Shown here one piece after another: positions 1 through 6,502 of a stretch of DNA of 7,790 nucleotides; position 1 is the stretch's first letter; each line of letters opens with the position of its first letter. The notes under the pieces are model-generated. The model searched no databases. It saw nothing but the letters and a program-made list of their open reading frames with translations, and was not told where the DNA came from. Source of the stretch: Candidatus Sumerlaeota bacterium (GTDB lineage: Bacteria; Sumerlaeota; Sumerlaeia; UBA8349); NCBI GenBank assembly GCA_003501375.1, contig DNPO01000452.1, positions 1 to 7,790 on the forward strand, read 5' to 3'. The translations under genes and the position numbers were made by a program.

Positions 1-210
1 GAGTGCTCCAACGCCTGCCAACCAAGGAATCTGTTGTGCGGGCATCTTTGCCATAACGCCGCCCATCCAGCACAGCGTCCCCGCCAGTGCCCCGCCCAAA
101 CAACCGCCTGCGAGGTTCAGCCCCATCCAATACAGCGTCCATCCGGCCAAGCAGAGCAGTATCCCCACGGTAAAATGTGGCCAGAGTATTTGCGATAAAA
201 AAAGCGGCAT
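1..210 (-). CDS. Small hydrophobic membrane protein, N-terminal part (runs off left edge)
   Basis: An open frame of 70 codons runs from an ATG at 208-210 to the left edge without a stop, so the C-terminus is missing. The protein is strongly hydrophobic. After a short N-terminus (MPLFLSQILWPH) come two likely membrane segments, roughly residues 13-29 and 32-50, the second rich in glycine and alanine (GGCLGGALAG). The pattern of a GxLLCLxGW segment followed by a Gly-rich helix resembles the TMEM198/DUF4203 type of multi-pass protein, but this is a reading by eye and only tentative. The start is uncertain: AAGG abuts the ATG, which is too close for normal ribosome binding, and the frame stays open upstream to an in-frame TTG at 253-255. 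It lies 61 bp behind the receiver gene with no convincing terminator between, so co-transcription is likely. Function unknown. Confidence 0.6.
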   Translation of the reverse strand, partial: MPLFLSQILWPHFTVGILLCLAGWTLYWMGLNLAGGCLGGALAGTLCWMGGVMAKMPAQQIPWLAGVGAL

Positions 211-271
211 CCTTAAGAACCAGTTCCAAACCTTTTTTAGCCTCAGATGACACAAATTGATTTTTTGAGGA

Positions 272-634
272 TCAAACTTTTAACCAGCGGTCCAGCGCTG
301 CAAAAATTTCCTGCGGCGTAAAGGGTTTGTCGATAAAATCCGTCGCGCCTGCAATCATCGCCTTCCCCTTGATTTCGCGTGCCTCGGCCGAAAGTACCAG
401 AATGGGCAATGTGGCAAACACCGGGTCTTGGCGTATTTGCCGAATCACCTCGTGCCCGTTTAGCCCCGGCATAGCCAGATCGCAAAACACCAGATCATAC
501 TTTCCGTTTTGAATGGCTTCCAACCCCTCGCGCCCATCGCAGGCTTCCATTACCTCGTGGCCCTTGAATTGCAGCGTAAGTAATAACGTTTGACGAATAT
601 TATCCGAGTCGTCAATCACCAAAATCCGCGCCAT
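272..634 (-). CDS. Stand-alone CheY-like response regulator receiver protein
   Basis: This 120-residue protein is a single receiver domain with no output domain. The canonical phosphorylation residues are visible: the acidic pair D8-D9 after the first beta strand (ILVIDDS), the phosphoacceptor D52 in FCDLAMPG, the switch residue S82 in LVLSAEA, and the invariant K103-P104 in DKPF. Family knowledge says such proteins are phosphorylated by a histidine kinase (or receive phosphate in a relay) and act by protein contact, in chemotaxis, phosphorelays or adaptor roles. No kinase or partner is in this window. The ATG has a good AAAGGGA site six bases upstream, and the gene starts only 18 bp after the stop of the NHL-propeller gene, so the two are almost certainly co-transcribed. 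Domain assignment is secure; pathway and partner are unknown. Confidence 0.93.
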   Translation of the reverse strand: MARILVIDDSDNIRQTLLLTLQFKGHEVMEACDGREGLEAIQNGKYDLVFCDLAMPGLNGHEVIRQIRQDPVFATLPILVLSAEAREIKGKAMIAGATDFIDKPFTPQEIFAALDRWLKV

Positions 635-652
635 GAGGCATCCCTTTCCGCA

Positions 653-1633
653 TCATCCCTTGTTCGGTTCCAGAGTATAGAACCGAATTGTTTTTCCATC
701 CTGCGTAGCCAGTGCGATACGGCCATCACGGTCCGCTGCTACATCCATCCCGGCACCTTGGCAGGGCCCTTCCAAATAAGCGCTTGCGTTTTCCGGACTG
801 CAATCCTTAAAGGCCTCACTGCCCAGATGCGCCAGAAGTTTACCGCTTGCATCGTAGACTTTCAGACGCACGATACCCTTTTCTGTGGTGACGAATTTTC
901 CATCGGGCAAAATGGAAAAATGAATCGGGTTGCAGCAACCGCAAAATTTTTCGGGCGCTGTGCCGAACTCCCCCCATGAGCTCACGCGTTTTCTATTTGC
1001 ATCGTACTGTTCAATGCGATGGTTGCCCGTGTGTGCCACGTACAAAACGCCTTGCGTATCTACCGCGCAATCGAAGTACGCACTGGGGACTTGGAAGCCT
1101 GATATGTCATCCACAAAATCACCATCGACGGTAAAGCGGCTTACCCTGCGGTTTCCACTGTCCGCCGCAAAAATGAACGATCCCATTATCGCCAGGCTCG
1201 TAATAAAAACAAACTGTCCAGGTTCTTTTCCCGACGTACCCCACTCAGTTTTTTTCTTCCCCGCTGTATCCAGGCAGAGCACGCGATTTTCCAACCCGAC
1301 ATAGATCGAATCATCCGGCCCGATGGTTAGGGTGCTGACCGTGCCTGGTACTGGGATTTCCTGCAGCAGCGCATTTTGCGCATCGAAAATTTTCACCATC
1401 GAACCGCCGCCTGCAATCAGGCGTTTTTTCGAATCAAATCCCACCGCACGTGTTGGAGTCAATTTCGGCTCCAACATTTGCTGCAATTTCAGTTGATAGG
1501 GGAGCGTCGATGCTTTGTTTTCGAGCAACGATGCAGCGAAACCTTTGGAAAGAAAAGCAGGGGCAAAGGCCAGCGTTCCAGCCAGAAAGCAGAAACGCCG
1601 TCTGGATAAGGAATGATCAGATGGCGGAGTCAT
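653..1633 (-). CDS. Tat-exported NHL-type beta-propeller protein with CGCC cysteine cluster
   Basis: The protein is 326 residues long from the ATG at 1631-1633, which has AAGGA seven bases upstream. A frame extension to 1705 is possible, but it lacks such a site and would bury the signal peptide. The N-terminus is a twin-arginine signal: SRRRFCFLAGT at residues 10-20, then a hydrophobic stretch ending near GFAA (31-34). A folded, possibly cofactor-containing protein exported to the periplasm is therefore expected. The rest is a repeat-built propeller. NHL-like units are clear at about 157-173 (ADSGNRRVSRF) and 200-215 (AHTGNHRIEQY), with weaker ones before and after. Residues 230-236 read FCGCCNP (C231, C233, C234), and C278 and C291 follow; the cluster could bind a metal or form disulfides. 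No catalytic residues are recognised, so the function is unknown. It is first in a likely operon with the receiver gene. Confidence 0.85.
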   Translation of the reverse strand: MTPPSDHSLSRRRFCFLAGTLAFAPAFLSKGFAASLLENKASTLPYQLKLQQMLEPKLTPTRAVGFDSKKRLIAGGGSMVKIFDAQNALLQEIPVPGTVSTLTIGPDDSIYVGLENRVLCLDTAGKKKTEWGTSGKEPGQFVFITSLAIMGSFIFAADSGNRRVSRFTVDGDFVDDISGFQVPSAYFDCAVDTQGVLYVAHTGNHRIEQYDANRKRVSSWGEFGTAPEKFCGCCNPIHFSILPDGKFVTTEKGIVRLKVYDASGKLLAHLGSEAFKDCSPENASAYLEGPCQGAGMDVAADRDGRIALATQDGKTIRFYTLEPNKG

Positions 1634-1694
1634 GGGCAAATCCTTCTGTAAAGACAATTCGGCGCACGCGGCAAAATAGCCAATCACACAGGGT

Positions 1695-1700
1695 ATTATA
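1695..1700 (-). promoter_or_regulatory. Possible -10 box upstream of the NHL-propeller gene
   Basis: A perfect TATAAT occurs on the minus strand about 60 bp upstream of the NHL gene's start. The sequence 17 bp further up (TATCGC) is a poor -35 match, and TTGTCC lies 24 bp away, which is too far for a normal spacer. A start of transcription near 1688 would give a leader of about 55 nt. It is called on the -10 match, its position, and the fact that a terminator closes the preceding unit, so a promoter must lie between about 1634 and 1806. Confidence 0.35.
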
Positions 1701-1747
1701 CGCAATTCTATCTTGGCGCGATAGGGACAATTTTTTAGAAACGGTGT

Positions 1748-1779
1748 GTGTAACCCAGTGATAAAACGGTGGGTTGCAC
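1748..1779. repeat. Imperfect inverted repeat in the gap upstream of the NHL gene
   Basis: GTGTAACCCA at 1748-1757 is the inverted counterpart of TGGGTTGCAC at 1770-1779, with one mismatch over ten positions and a 12-base spacer. It lies between the fucosidase terminator and the possible -10 box of the NHL gene. No T-run follows on either strand, so it is not a terminator. It could be a protein-binding site or chance. Nothing else was seen in the rest of the 1634-1806 gap. Confidence 0.3.
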
Positions 1780-1806
1780 TCGCCCCATCGTTTCCCCATT
1801 AAGGGA

Positions 1807-1849
1807 AAACAAAAAGAGCACGGACAAAATGTCCGTGCTCTTTTTGTTT
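1807..1849 (-). terminator. Intrinsic terminator of the fucosidase gene, strong perfect hairpin
   Basis: Positions 1807-1826 and 1830-1849 are exact reverse complements, a 20-bp stem around a 3-base AAA loop. The core is the GC-rich GAGCACGGACA/TGTCCGTGCTC and the outer part is an A-tract pairing with a T-tract. Read on the minus strand it ends in TTTTTGTTTT, 32 bp after the fucosidase stop codon, which is the expected place and form. The symmetry gives a T-run on the plus strand too, so it could work in both directions, but no plus-strand gene was found that would use it. Confidence 0.92.
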
Positions 1850-1880
1850 GGTGATAAAGCCTGCAACTGTCGAGAAGGAA

Positions 1881-3551
1881 CTACTTCAACGTAATTTTGT
1901 AAACACTAGCCGTGTTGGCGGTGGCAGGTTTGTCCTGTACGGCTTCGATTTTCAGCCCGTTGTCATCTTGCGCCCACTTGACCTTATCTTTGCTGCCGAG
2001 CAGCGCAATCTTGCTGATCCCTTGATCCTTTGCAATCGCCGTGATCTGGAACCCATCGGCGGGCCAGCCCATTACGATGGCATAGAGTGTTTTTCCATCT
2101 TTGCTGGTGGTGAAACGAACATCGGCATTAGAGAAGCCTTTGGGTTTTGCGTCCGTGGTGGGGAGCGTTTCGCCGAATTGTTTCCAGGGACGTGTGCTGA
2201 AAATTCCTTCTTTGTTCACATCCAACCAAGCCTTGATCTCATCCAGTGTTTTCATTTCCTTGTCGTCAATGGTACCGTCGCCGCGCACGGGTACACTGAG
2301 AAGAAGGTTGCCGTTTTTGCTAACGATGTCGATCAATTCTTGAATGACATCCTTAGCTTTGCGGTAACTATTCTTGTTGAATCGATCGCGGTTGTAGTGC
2401 CAATCGCCGAGGCAGTCACATGTTTGCCAGGGTTCCGGCATGATTTTCGAGTATACTTTACGTTCGTAGTCGCAAACGATGGCTTTCGTCTGGGTTTCCT
2501 TTAACTCTTTGCCGAAAATGACGCCTTCATTTTTTCCCTTGTGCCACTTCGCATTGGCATTGTAGTAGTGAGCGGCGAACTTGAGTCCCATATCGCTAAC
2601 CGGGTAGAGGGGCAGAACGGAGTCATCAAAATAAATGAGATCCGGTTTATATTTATTCACAGCATCCACGCAGCGGTTATAGAACTTGTCGCAGTATGCT
2701 TGGTCGGGTTGTGTGGTAACTTTTTGCCATTCCCAGTGCGCGTGGATACCGCCTGATTTGGTATTATCAGGCGTCATAACGTGATTTTGGGCGTAGAGGT
2801 CTTGCGGATCAAGGCCGTCCCACCAGAGTCCTTTTCCATCTTCTTTAGTAAGTTTTCCATCATACGGGACTCCCTTAAGCGTGCCGGTGGTGTCGGCCAA
2901 TTGGGAACCTTCAAGCCACGTCCAAGCATGGGCTGCGTGAAAACTGATACCAAAGGGCAGTCCATTTTTCTTGGCCGCCTTGGCCCAACCAGCAATAATG
3001 TCTTTTTGGGGGCCGACTTTGACTGCATTCCAAGGCTGATATTTGCTATCCCACATGTCGAAGTTATCGTGGTGGTTCCCCATGGCAAAGAAGTATTGCG
3101 CACCGACTTTTTTGTAGAGTTTGACGAGATTTTCTGGATCCCAATTTTCTGCCTTCCATTCGTGGATGACTTCCTTGAAACCTGCTTTGGAGGGGTGTCC
3201 GTACTTGCTGACGTGGAACTTGTAGCGGGAGTTGCCCTCGTAATACATTTCACGAGCATACCAGTCGCCGATTTCGGGTTGGCACTGCGGTCCCCAGTGC
3301 GCCCAGATGCCAAACTTTGCATCGCGGAACCATTCCGGGGCGGAACCGTACTGTTTGAGCGATTCCCAAGTTGGTTCGTACTTACCCTCGGCAATAGGTT
3401 CTTTGGATGTGTCAATTTTAACCGTGATGGAATTGACCGCACTTTCCTTGATTGGGCCAACGGCGAAAGCGTTCGTAGCGACGCCCAAGGTGATGAGAAG
3501 AAGGGATTTGCGGAGAACTGCGAAGGTGTGGTGTGGAATGCGCTTTGGCAT
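1881..3551 (-). CDS. Secreted alpha-L-fucosidase, glycoside hydrolase family 29
   Basis: The 556-residue protein begins with a Sec signal peptide (basic MPKRIPHHTFAVLRK, then a hydrophobic core, likely cut after AFA at residue 30). It should act in the periplasm or outside the cell, releasing L-fucose from glycans. GH29 landmarks appear in order: WFRDAKFGIWAHWGPQ at 74-89, the GAQYFFAMGNHHDNF block at 150-164, a barrel strand GLPFGISFHAAH at 197-208, and PDLIYFDDS at 303-311, where D309 aligns with the family's catalytic nucleophile. Candidate general acids are E363 and E373 (MPEPWQTCD). NGNLLLSVPVRGDG at 413-426 matches the usual end of the barrel domain. A small beta-rich C-terminal domain follows, about 465-556. 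The block normally read as KHHDGF is NHHDNF here, and residues 215-285 form a longer loop than in textbook members. The ATG has AAGGAG five bases upstream. The gene has its own promoter and terminator. Confidence 0.93.
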   Translation of the reverse strand: MPKRIPHHTFAVLRKSLLLITLGVATNAFAVGPIKESAVNSITVKIDTSKEPIAEGKYEPTWESLKQYGSAPEWFRDAKFGIWAHWGPQCQPEIGDWYAREMYYEGNSRYKFHVSKYGHPSKAGFKEVIHEWKAENWDPENLVKLYKKVGAQYFFAMGNHHDNFDMWDSKYQPWNAVKVGPQKDIIAGWAKAAKKNGLPFGISFHAAHAWTWLEGSQLADTTGTLKGVPYDGKLTKEDGKGLWWDGLDPQDLYAQNHVMTPDNTKSGGIHAHWEWQKVTTQPDQAYCDKFYNRCVDAVNKYKPDLIYFDDSVLPLYPVSDMGLKFAAHYYNANAKWHKGKNEGVIFGKELKETQTKAIVCDYERKVYSKIMPEPWQTCDCLGDWHYNRDRFNKNSYRKAKDVIQELIDIVSKNGNLLLSVPVRGDGTIDDKEMKTLDEIKAWLDVNKEGIFSTRPWKQFGETLPTTDAKPKGFSNADVRFTTSKDGKTLYAIVMGWPADGFQITAIAKDQGISKIALLGSKDKVKWAQDDNGLKIEAVQDKPATANTASVYKITLK

Positions 3552-3617
3552 AATTGCTCCTTTTGCTCTTTGAATGGATTCAACTGCGGTTGTTTTGCGG
3601 ACAGGCTGCTGAGGTAT

Positions 3618-3668
3618 CGTTAACGGATTCTGCGAACAAAAATACTTACAGAGGATGTGTAACGTTAC
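3618..3668. promoter_or_regulatory. Two palindromes in the fucosidase leader, candidate operator
   Basis: GTAACGTTAC at 3659-3668 is a perfect 10-bp palindrome with a central CG, the style of LacI/GalR-family operators. CGTTAACG at 3618-3625 is a perfect 8-bp palindrome with related half-sites. Their centres are 42 bp apart, close to four helical turns. Both lie downstream of the predicted promoter at 3711-3740, so a bound protein would block elongation or loop the DNA. They would instead overlap the spacer and -10 if a weaker promoter (TTGAAG at 3679-3684, minus strand) is used. No regulator gene is in the window, and assignment to the LacI family is inference. Confidence 0.4.
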
Positions 3669-3710
3669 CTATAAACAACTTCAAAAACATCCCCTGCGCT
3701 GAACCCGTGT

Positions 3711-3740
3711 ATTCTATGAGACATGTGCGCATGGCGTCAA
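3711..3740 (-). promoter_or_regulatory. Sigma70-type promoter of the fucosidase gene
   Basis: On the minus strand TTGACG (3735-3740) and TAGAAT (3711-3716) are separated by 18 bp. Each hexamer matches the consensus at five of six positions. Transcription would start near 3704 and leave a leader of about 150 nt before the fucosidase ATG. The promoter lies in the non-coding gap just after the glycosyltransferase stop, which fits an independent fucosidase transcript. If the organism's housekeeping sigma factor has unusual preferences (as in Bacteroidota) the call weakens, but the match is the best in the window. Confidence 0.65.
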
Positions 3741-3764
3741 GAAAAATTTTATCCAGATGTTTAT

Positions 3765-4514
3765 TTAATTTCCAGAGGAGACCTTTGATCGCAAAACCTG
3801 TTTCCAATCCCGCAAGCGGAATTTGAGCACAGACGAGAGGCCAGCTAGCATGATGCGAATGTTGAAAGTGGACGTACCCGCCCGGCGTTCCTCGAATTGA
3901 ATCGGCGATTCGGCGAACTTGGCACCCTGGACTTTGCACGCCATCAGCATTTCCTGAACTATAGCCGGGCCGTTGCTGTTCAGTTTGGAAAAGTCGATGG
4001 TGGCCAGGACGTTACGACGAAAGACGCGAAACCCCGACGTGCAGTCGCGCAAGGTAAGACCAAGTACTAGGCGGATGTAAAGATTTGCTCCAAAAGTAAT
4101 GAGGGTGCGCAGGGGAGAGCGGCCCGTTTCACCGCCGCCTTTTACGAGGCGCGACCCGACCACAACATCCGCACCTTGGCGAGCAAGTTTGGTCAGTTGC
4201 GGAATAAAGCGCGGGTGGTGTGACCAGTCGGCATCCATCTCGATAACATAATCGGCCCCCAAGCGCAGCGCCTCGACAAAACCCGCAATGCCAGCCGAGC
4301 CGCGACCGCGTTCGTTCACGCGGTGGAGCAAGTGAACGCGCCCGGGATTCTCAGCAGCGAGTGTCTGCACAATTTCCCACGTGCCGTCGGGGGAGTTGTC
4401 GTCCACCACCAATGCACTGTATTCTGGGCCAAGCATCAGAATAGCATGGATCAAATCGGAAATATTTCCTGATTCGTTGTAGGTGGGGATCATGGCGATT
4501 ACGCGGTCAGACAT
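3765..4514 (-). CDS. Family-2 glycosyltransferase, polyprenol-phosphate mannosyltransferase (DPM1-like)
   Basis: The 249-residue protein is a GT-A fold glycosyltransferase closest in pattern to dolichol/polyprenol-phosphate mannose synthases. These move mannose (or a related sugar) from GDP-sugar to a lipid phosphate at the inner face of the membrane. Visible motifs are PTYNE at 10-14, VDDNSPDGT at 37-45, the metal-binding MDADWSHHP at 93-101, GSRLVKGG at 120-127 and DCTSGFR at 157-163. After the catalytic domain only a short basic tail follows (FRLRDWKQVLRSK). There are no C-terminal transmembrane helices or GtrA domain, so it is the soluble, membrane-associated kind. The ATG at 4512-4514 precedes the conserved first strand directly. 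An AAGGAAG lies a rather long 14 bases upstream, so the start is moderately sure. It sits 99 bp after pepF and may share its transcript. The exact sugar and acceptor cannot be read from sequence. Confidence 0.88.
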   Translation of the reverse strand: MSDRVIAMIPTYNESGNISDLIHAILMLGPEYSALVVDDNSPDGTWEIVQTLAAENPGRVHLLHRVNERGRGSAGIAGFVEALRLGADYVIEMDADWSHHPRFIPQLTKLARQGADVVVGSRLVKGGGETGRSPLRTLITFGANLYIRLVLGLTLRDCTSGFRVFRRNVLATIDFSKLNSNGPAIVQEMLMACKVQGAKFAESPIQFEERRAGTSTFNIRIMLAGLSSVLKFRLRDWKQVLRSKVSSGN

Positions 4515-4613
4515 AATGTAAGGTCTTGCTTCCTTTGGTGTGCAGCGGCGCGACAATCGCTTTGCAAATACATGCGATATCGTGCTGATTTTGTTTGTTT
4601 TAATGTGTTTTTG

Positions 4614-6410
4614 CTAATCCATTGCTGCCAGCGCTGTGTCCAGTTTTTTAAGAGACTCATGAAACAGCGCAAATGCTTGGCGCACAACAGCCGCGTTGCT
4701 CAAATCCACGCCCGCACGCTGCACAGCATCCAGAGGATCGAGGCTGCATCCCGAGCGGAGAAGTTCCAGATAGGCATCGCGTGACGTGCCACCTTCCAGA
4801 ATACGTTGCGCGAAAACTTGCGCCGCTGAGAACCCAGTCGCGTATTTATAGAGGTAGAAATTATAGTAGAAGTGCGGAATGCGTAGCCACTCATGGCCGA
4901 TCAATTCATCGGCTTGCACCGCCGGGCCTTGGTACTGCGCGTTCAATTCATAGTAGCACGCATGTAACGCTTCTGCTGTCAACGGTTCGCCAGCCTCTGC
5001 GCGACGGTGCAGTTCCAACTCAAATTCCGCCAGCATAGTCTGTCGGTAAAGTGTGCCGCGTGTTGCTTCGCAATGGTGGTTGAGGAGACTGGCCTTCAAT
5101 TTTGGATTGTCCGTGATCACCAGCAGGTGGTGCAGCAGCAACGCCTCGTTGGTGGTCGAGGCGATTTCTGCGAGGAAAATTGGGTATCCCGAATAGCGAT
5201 AGGGCTGGTTTTTCTGGCTCATCCAGGTGTGCATGGAATGGCCCAATTCATGCGCCACGGTGAAAACATCGTTCAGCGTTCCGTGGTAGTTGAGCAACAT
5301 GAAGGGTTTTTGCCCATAGGCCCCGGTTGAGTAAGCGCCACTTTTTTTGCCTTGATTTTCCCAGATGTCGAACCAGCGTTCGTCAAAGGCGGATGCTGCC
5401 GCAGTGCAATATTCCTCGCCCAGAGGACGAAGGGAATCCAGAACCCATTCGCGGCATTGCTCCCATGACACCTTAATTTCAATCTCGGGTACAATCGGGA
5501 CACGCATGTCCCACATGTTGAGATCGGTGAGCCCCAGGCGGCGTCCACGCAAGGCGACATACTCATGATAAATCGGCAGGGATTCATGTACTGCTTCAAC
5601 CAAAGCATGATAAACCGTTGCAGGAACGTTATCGGGGAAGAGCGCGGCTTCAAGAGCGCTGCCGTGATGCCGCAGATTTGCCTCAAGCGCATGGGTCTTT
5701 GTCGTGCCGCTCATGAGGGTGGCAATCGAATTCCGATGCGCTGCATAGGCCTTATGAATGGAGGTAAAAGCCGACTGGCGCAGGGTACGATCACGGCTTT
5801 CCGTGAGTGGGCCGTAACTTCCGTTGGTCACGCTGTAGGGTTTCCCCTCCGAATCCACTGCATCCTCAAAGGTCATATCGGCATTTGAACGCATACTGAA
5901 GGCTTGGTGGGGGGTGTCGAGAATATCCCCGGCCAAACCCAGAATCGTTTCCGCTTCGGTGGAAAGGACGTGCGGTTTTTGGCGGATAAGCAGATCCATG
6001 GAGCGACGGTAGGGGAGCATTTCCGGTGCATCGCGCCAGGTAGTCAGGGTATCTTCCGCCTGATCCAGAATTTCCGGGGCAATCCAAGCCAAGTCCCCTT
6101 GAATCTGAGCAAATAAACCGCGCAACGCGGACATACGTGCCTGATTTTCGCTGACAGCGGTATCCTGGTCTTCCAGCATGTGCGCGTATAGATGCAAGCG
6201 ATCTAAGAGAAGGCCGAGTTCATCTTCGAGGTGAAATGCCTCAGCAACGGTAGATGAGGAATCCAGTTTGCCACGCAGGGCTTGAAGGGGGGCAATGAGG
6301 GATTCCACCCGTTTCATGTCCTGCTCGTAATCGGCAGATGTTTTATAAATAGACTCGGTATCCCAAGTATCAGAGACAGAAATTTCTTGGCGGGTTTTGA
6401 CTTCGGACAT
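4614..6410 (-). CDS. pepF: Oligoendopeptidase F, zinc metallopeptidase of family M3
   Basis: This 598-residue protein has the usual length and layout of PepF enzymes, cytoplasmic zinc peptidases that cut short peptides in peptide turnover. The N-terminal helical region (about 1-200) includes the typical opening SVSDTWDTESIYKTSADYEQ. The catalytic part holds the zinc motif HELGH at 387-391, with E388 as the base, and the third ligand E415 in FLAEIASTTNE. The conserved tyrosine-rich IPHFYYNFYLYKYATG at 511-526 is the substrate-binding loop of the family. There is no signal peptide. The ATG at 6408-6410 has AGGAG seven bases upstream; a frame extension to 6620 would overlap atpG and is not believed. 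The start lies about 25 bp beyond the T-run of the atpG terminator, so either read-through or a promoter within the atpG end must supply transcription; none is obvious. Confidence 0.95.
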   Translation of the reverse strand: MSEVKTRQEISVSDTWDTESIYKTSADYEQDMKRVESLIAPLQALRGKLDSSSTVAEAFHLEDELGLLLDRLHLYAHMLEDQDTAVSENQARMSALRGLFAQIQGDLAWIAPEILDQAEDTLTTWRDAPEMLPYRRSMDLLIRQKPHVLSTEAETILGLAGDILDTPHQAFSMRSNADMTFEDAVDSEGKPYSVTNGSYGPLTESRDRTLRQSAFTSIHKAYAAHRNSIATLMSGTTKTHALEANLRHHGSALEAALFPDNVPATVYHALVEAVHESLPIYHEYVALRGRRLGLTDLNMWDMRVPIVPEIEIKVSWEQCREWVLDSLRPLGEEYCTAAASAFDERWFDIWENQGKKSGAYSTGAYGQKPFMLLNYHGTLNDVFTVAHELGHSMHTWMSQKNQPYRYSGYPIFLAEIASTTNEALLLHHLLVITDNPKLKASLLNHHCEATRGTLYRQTMLAEFELELHRRAEAGEPLTAEALHACYYELNAQYQGPAVQADELIGHEWLRIPHFYYNFYLYKYATGFSAAQVFAQRILEGGTSRDAYLELLRSGCSLDPLDAVQRAGVDLSNAAVVRQAFALFHESLKKLDTALAAMD

Positions 6411-6435
6411 GTTACAACTCCTGTTTGGGTGTTGG

Positions 6436-6476
6436 AAAAAAGAAAACCGCCAAACGCAATAGACAACGTTTGGCGG
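6436..6476 (-). terminator. Intrinsic terminator after atpG
   Basis: CCGCCAAACG at 6447-6456 and CGTTTGGCGG at 6467-6476 are exact reverse complements with a 10-base loop. On the minus strand the stem is followed by TTTTCTTTTTT (6436-6446). The hairpin starts 27 bp after the atpG stop codon. It marks the end of the atp transcript here, before atpD and atpC would be expected, and separates it from pepF. Partial read-through into pepF is possible. Confidence 0.88.
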
Positions 6477-6502
6477 CAATGATTCTGGTGCAAAGCATGG
6501 AC

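Noticed and set aside
241..271. Inverted repeat CCTCA/TGAGG between the receiver and membrane-protein genes as a terminator
   Set aside because: Only five base pairs around a loop of more than 20 bases; too weak to end transcription.
1634..1705. N-terminal extension of the NHL-propeller protein by 24 residues
   Set aside because: The ATG at 1633 has AAGGA at good spacing and gives a proper Tat signal; the extension would also cover the possible -10 box.
2774..3583. Minus-strand open frame of 269 codons overlapping the fucosidase in another frame
   Set aside because: Its composition is low-complexity and shifted from the true frame; the GH29 frame has signal peptide, motifs and ribosome-binding site.
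2781..3623. Long plus-strand open frame of 280 codons opposite the fucosidase gene
   Set aside because: It is antisense to a clear GH29 gene, has no recognisable domain or ribosome-binding site, and its openness follows from the codon pattern of the real gene.
4515..4556. Upstream TTG start for the glycosyltransferase
   Set aside because: The 14 added residues are not part of the conserved fold, whose first strand begins right after the ATG at 4514; no ribosome-binding site supports the TTG.
4515..4613. Gap between pepF and the glycosyltransferase as a promoter or terminator region
   Set aside because: No stable hairpin with a T-run and no -10/-35 pair was seen. An 8-bp CGATATCG palindrome at 4575-4582 is present, but is not enough for a call.
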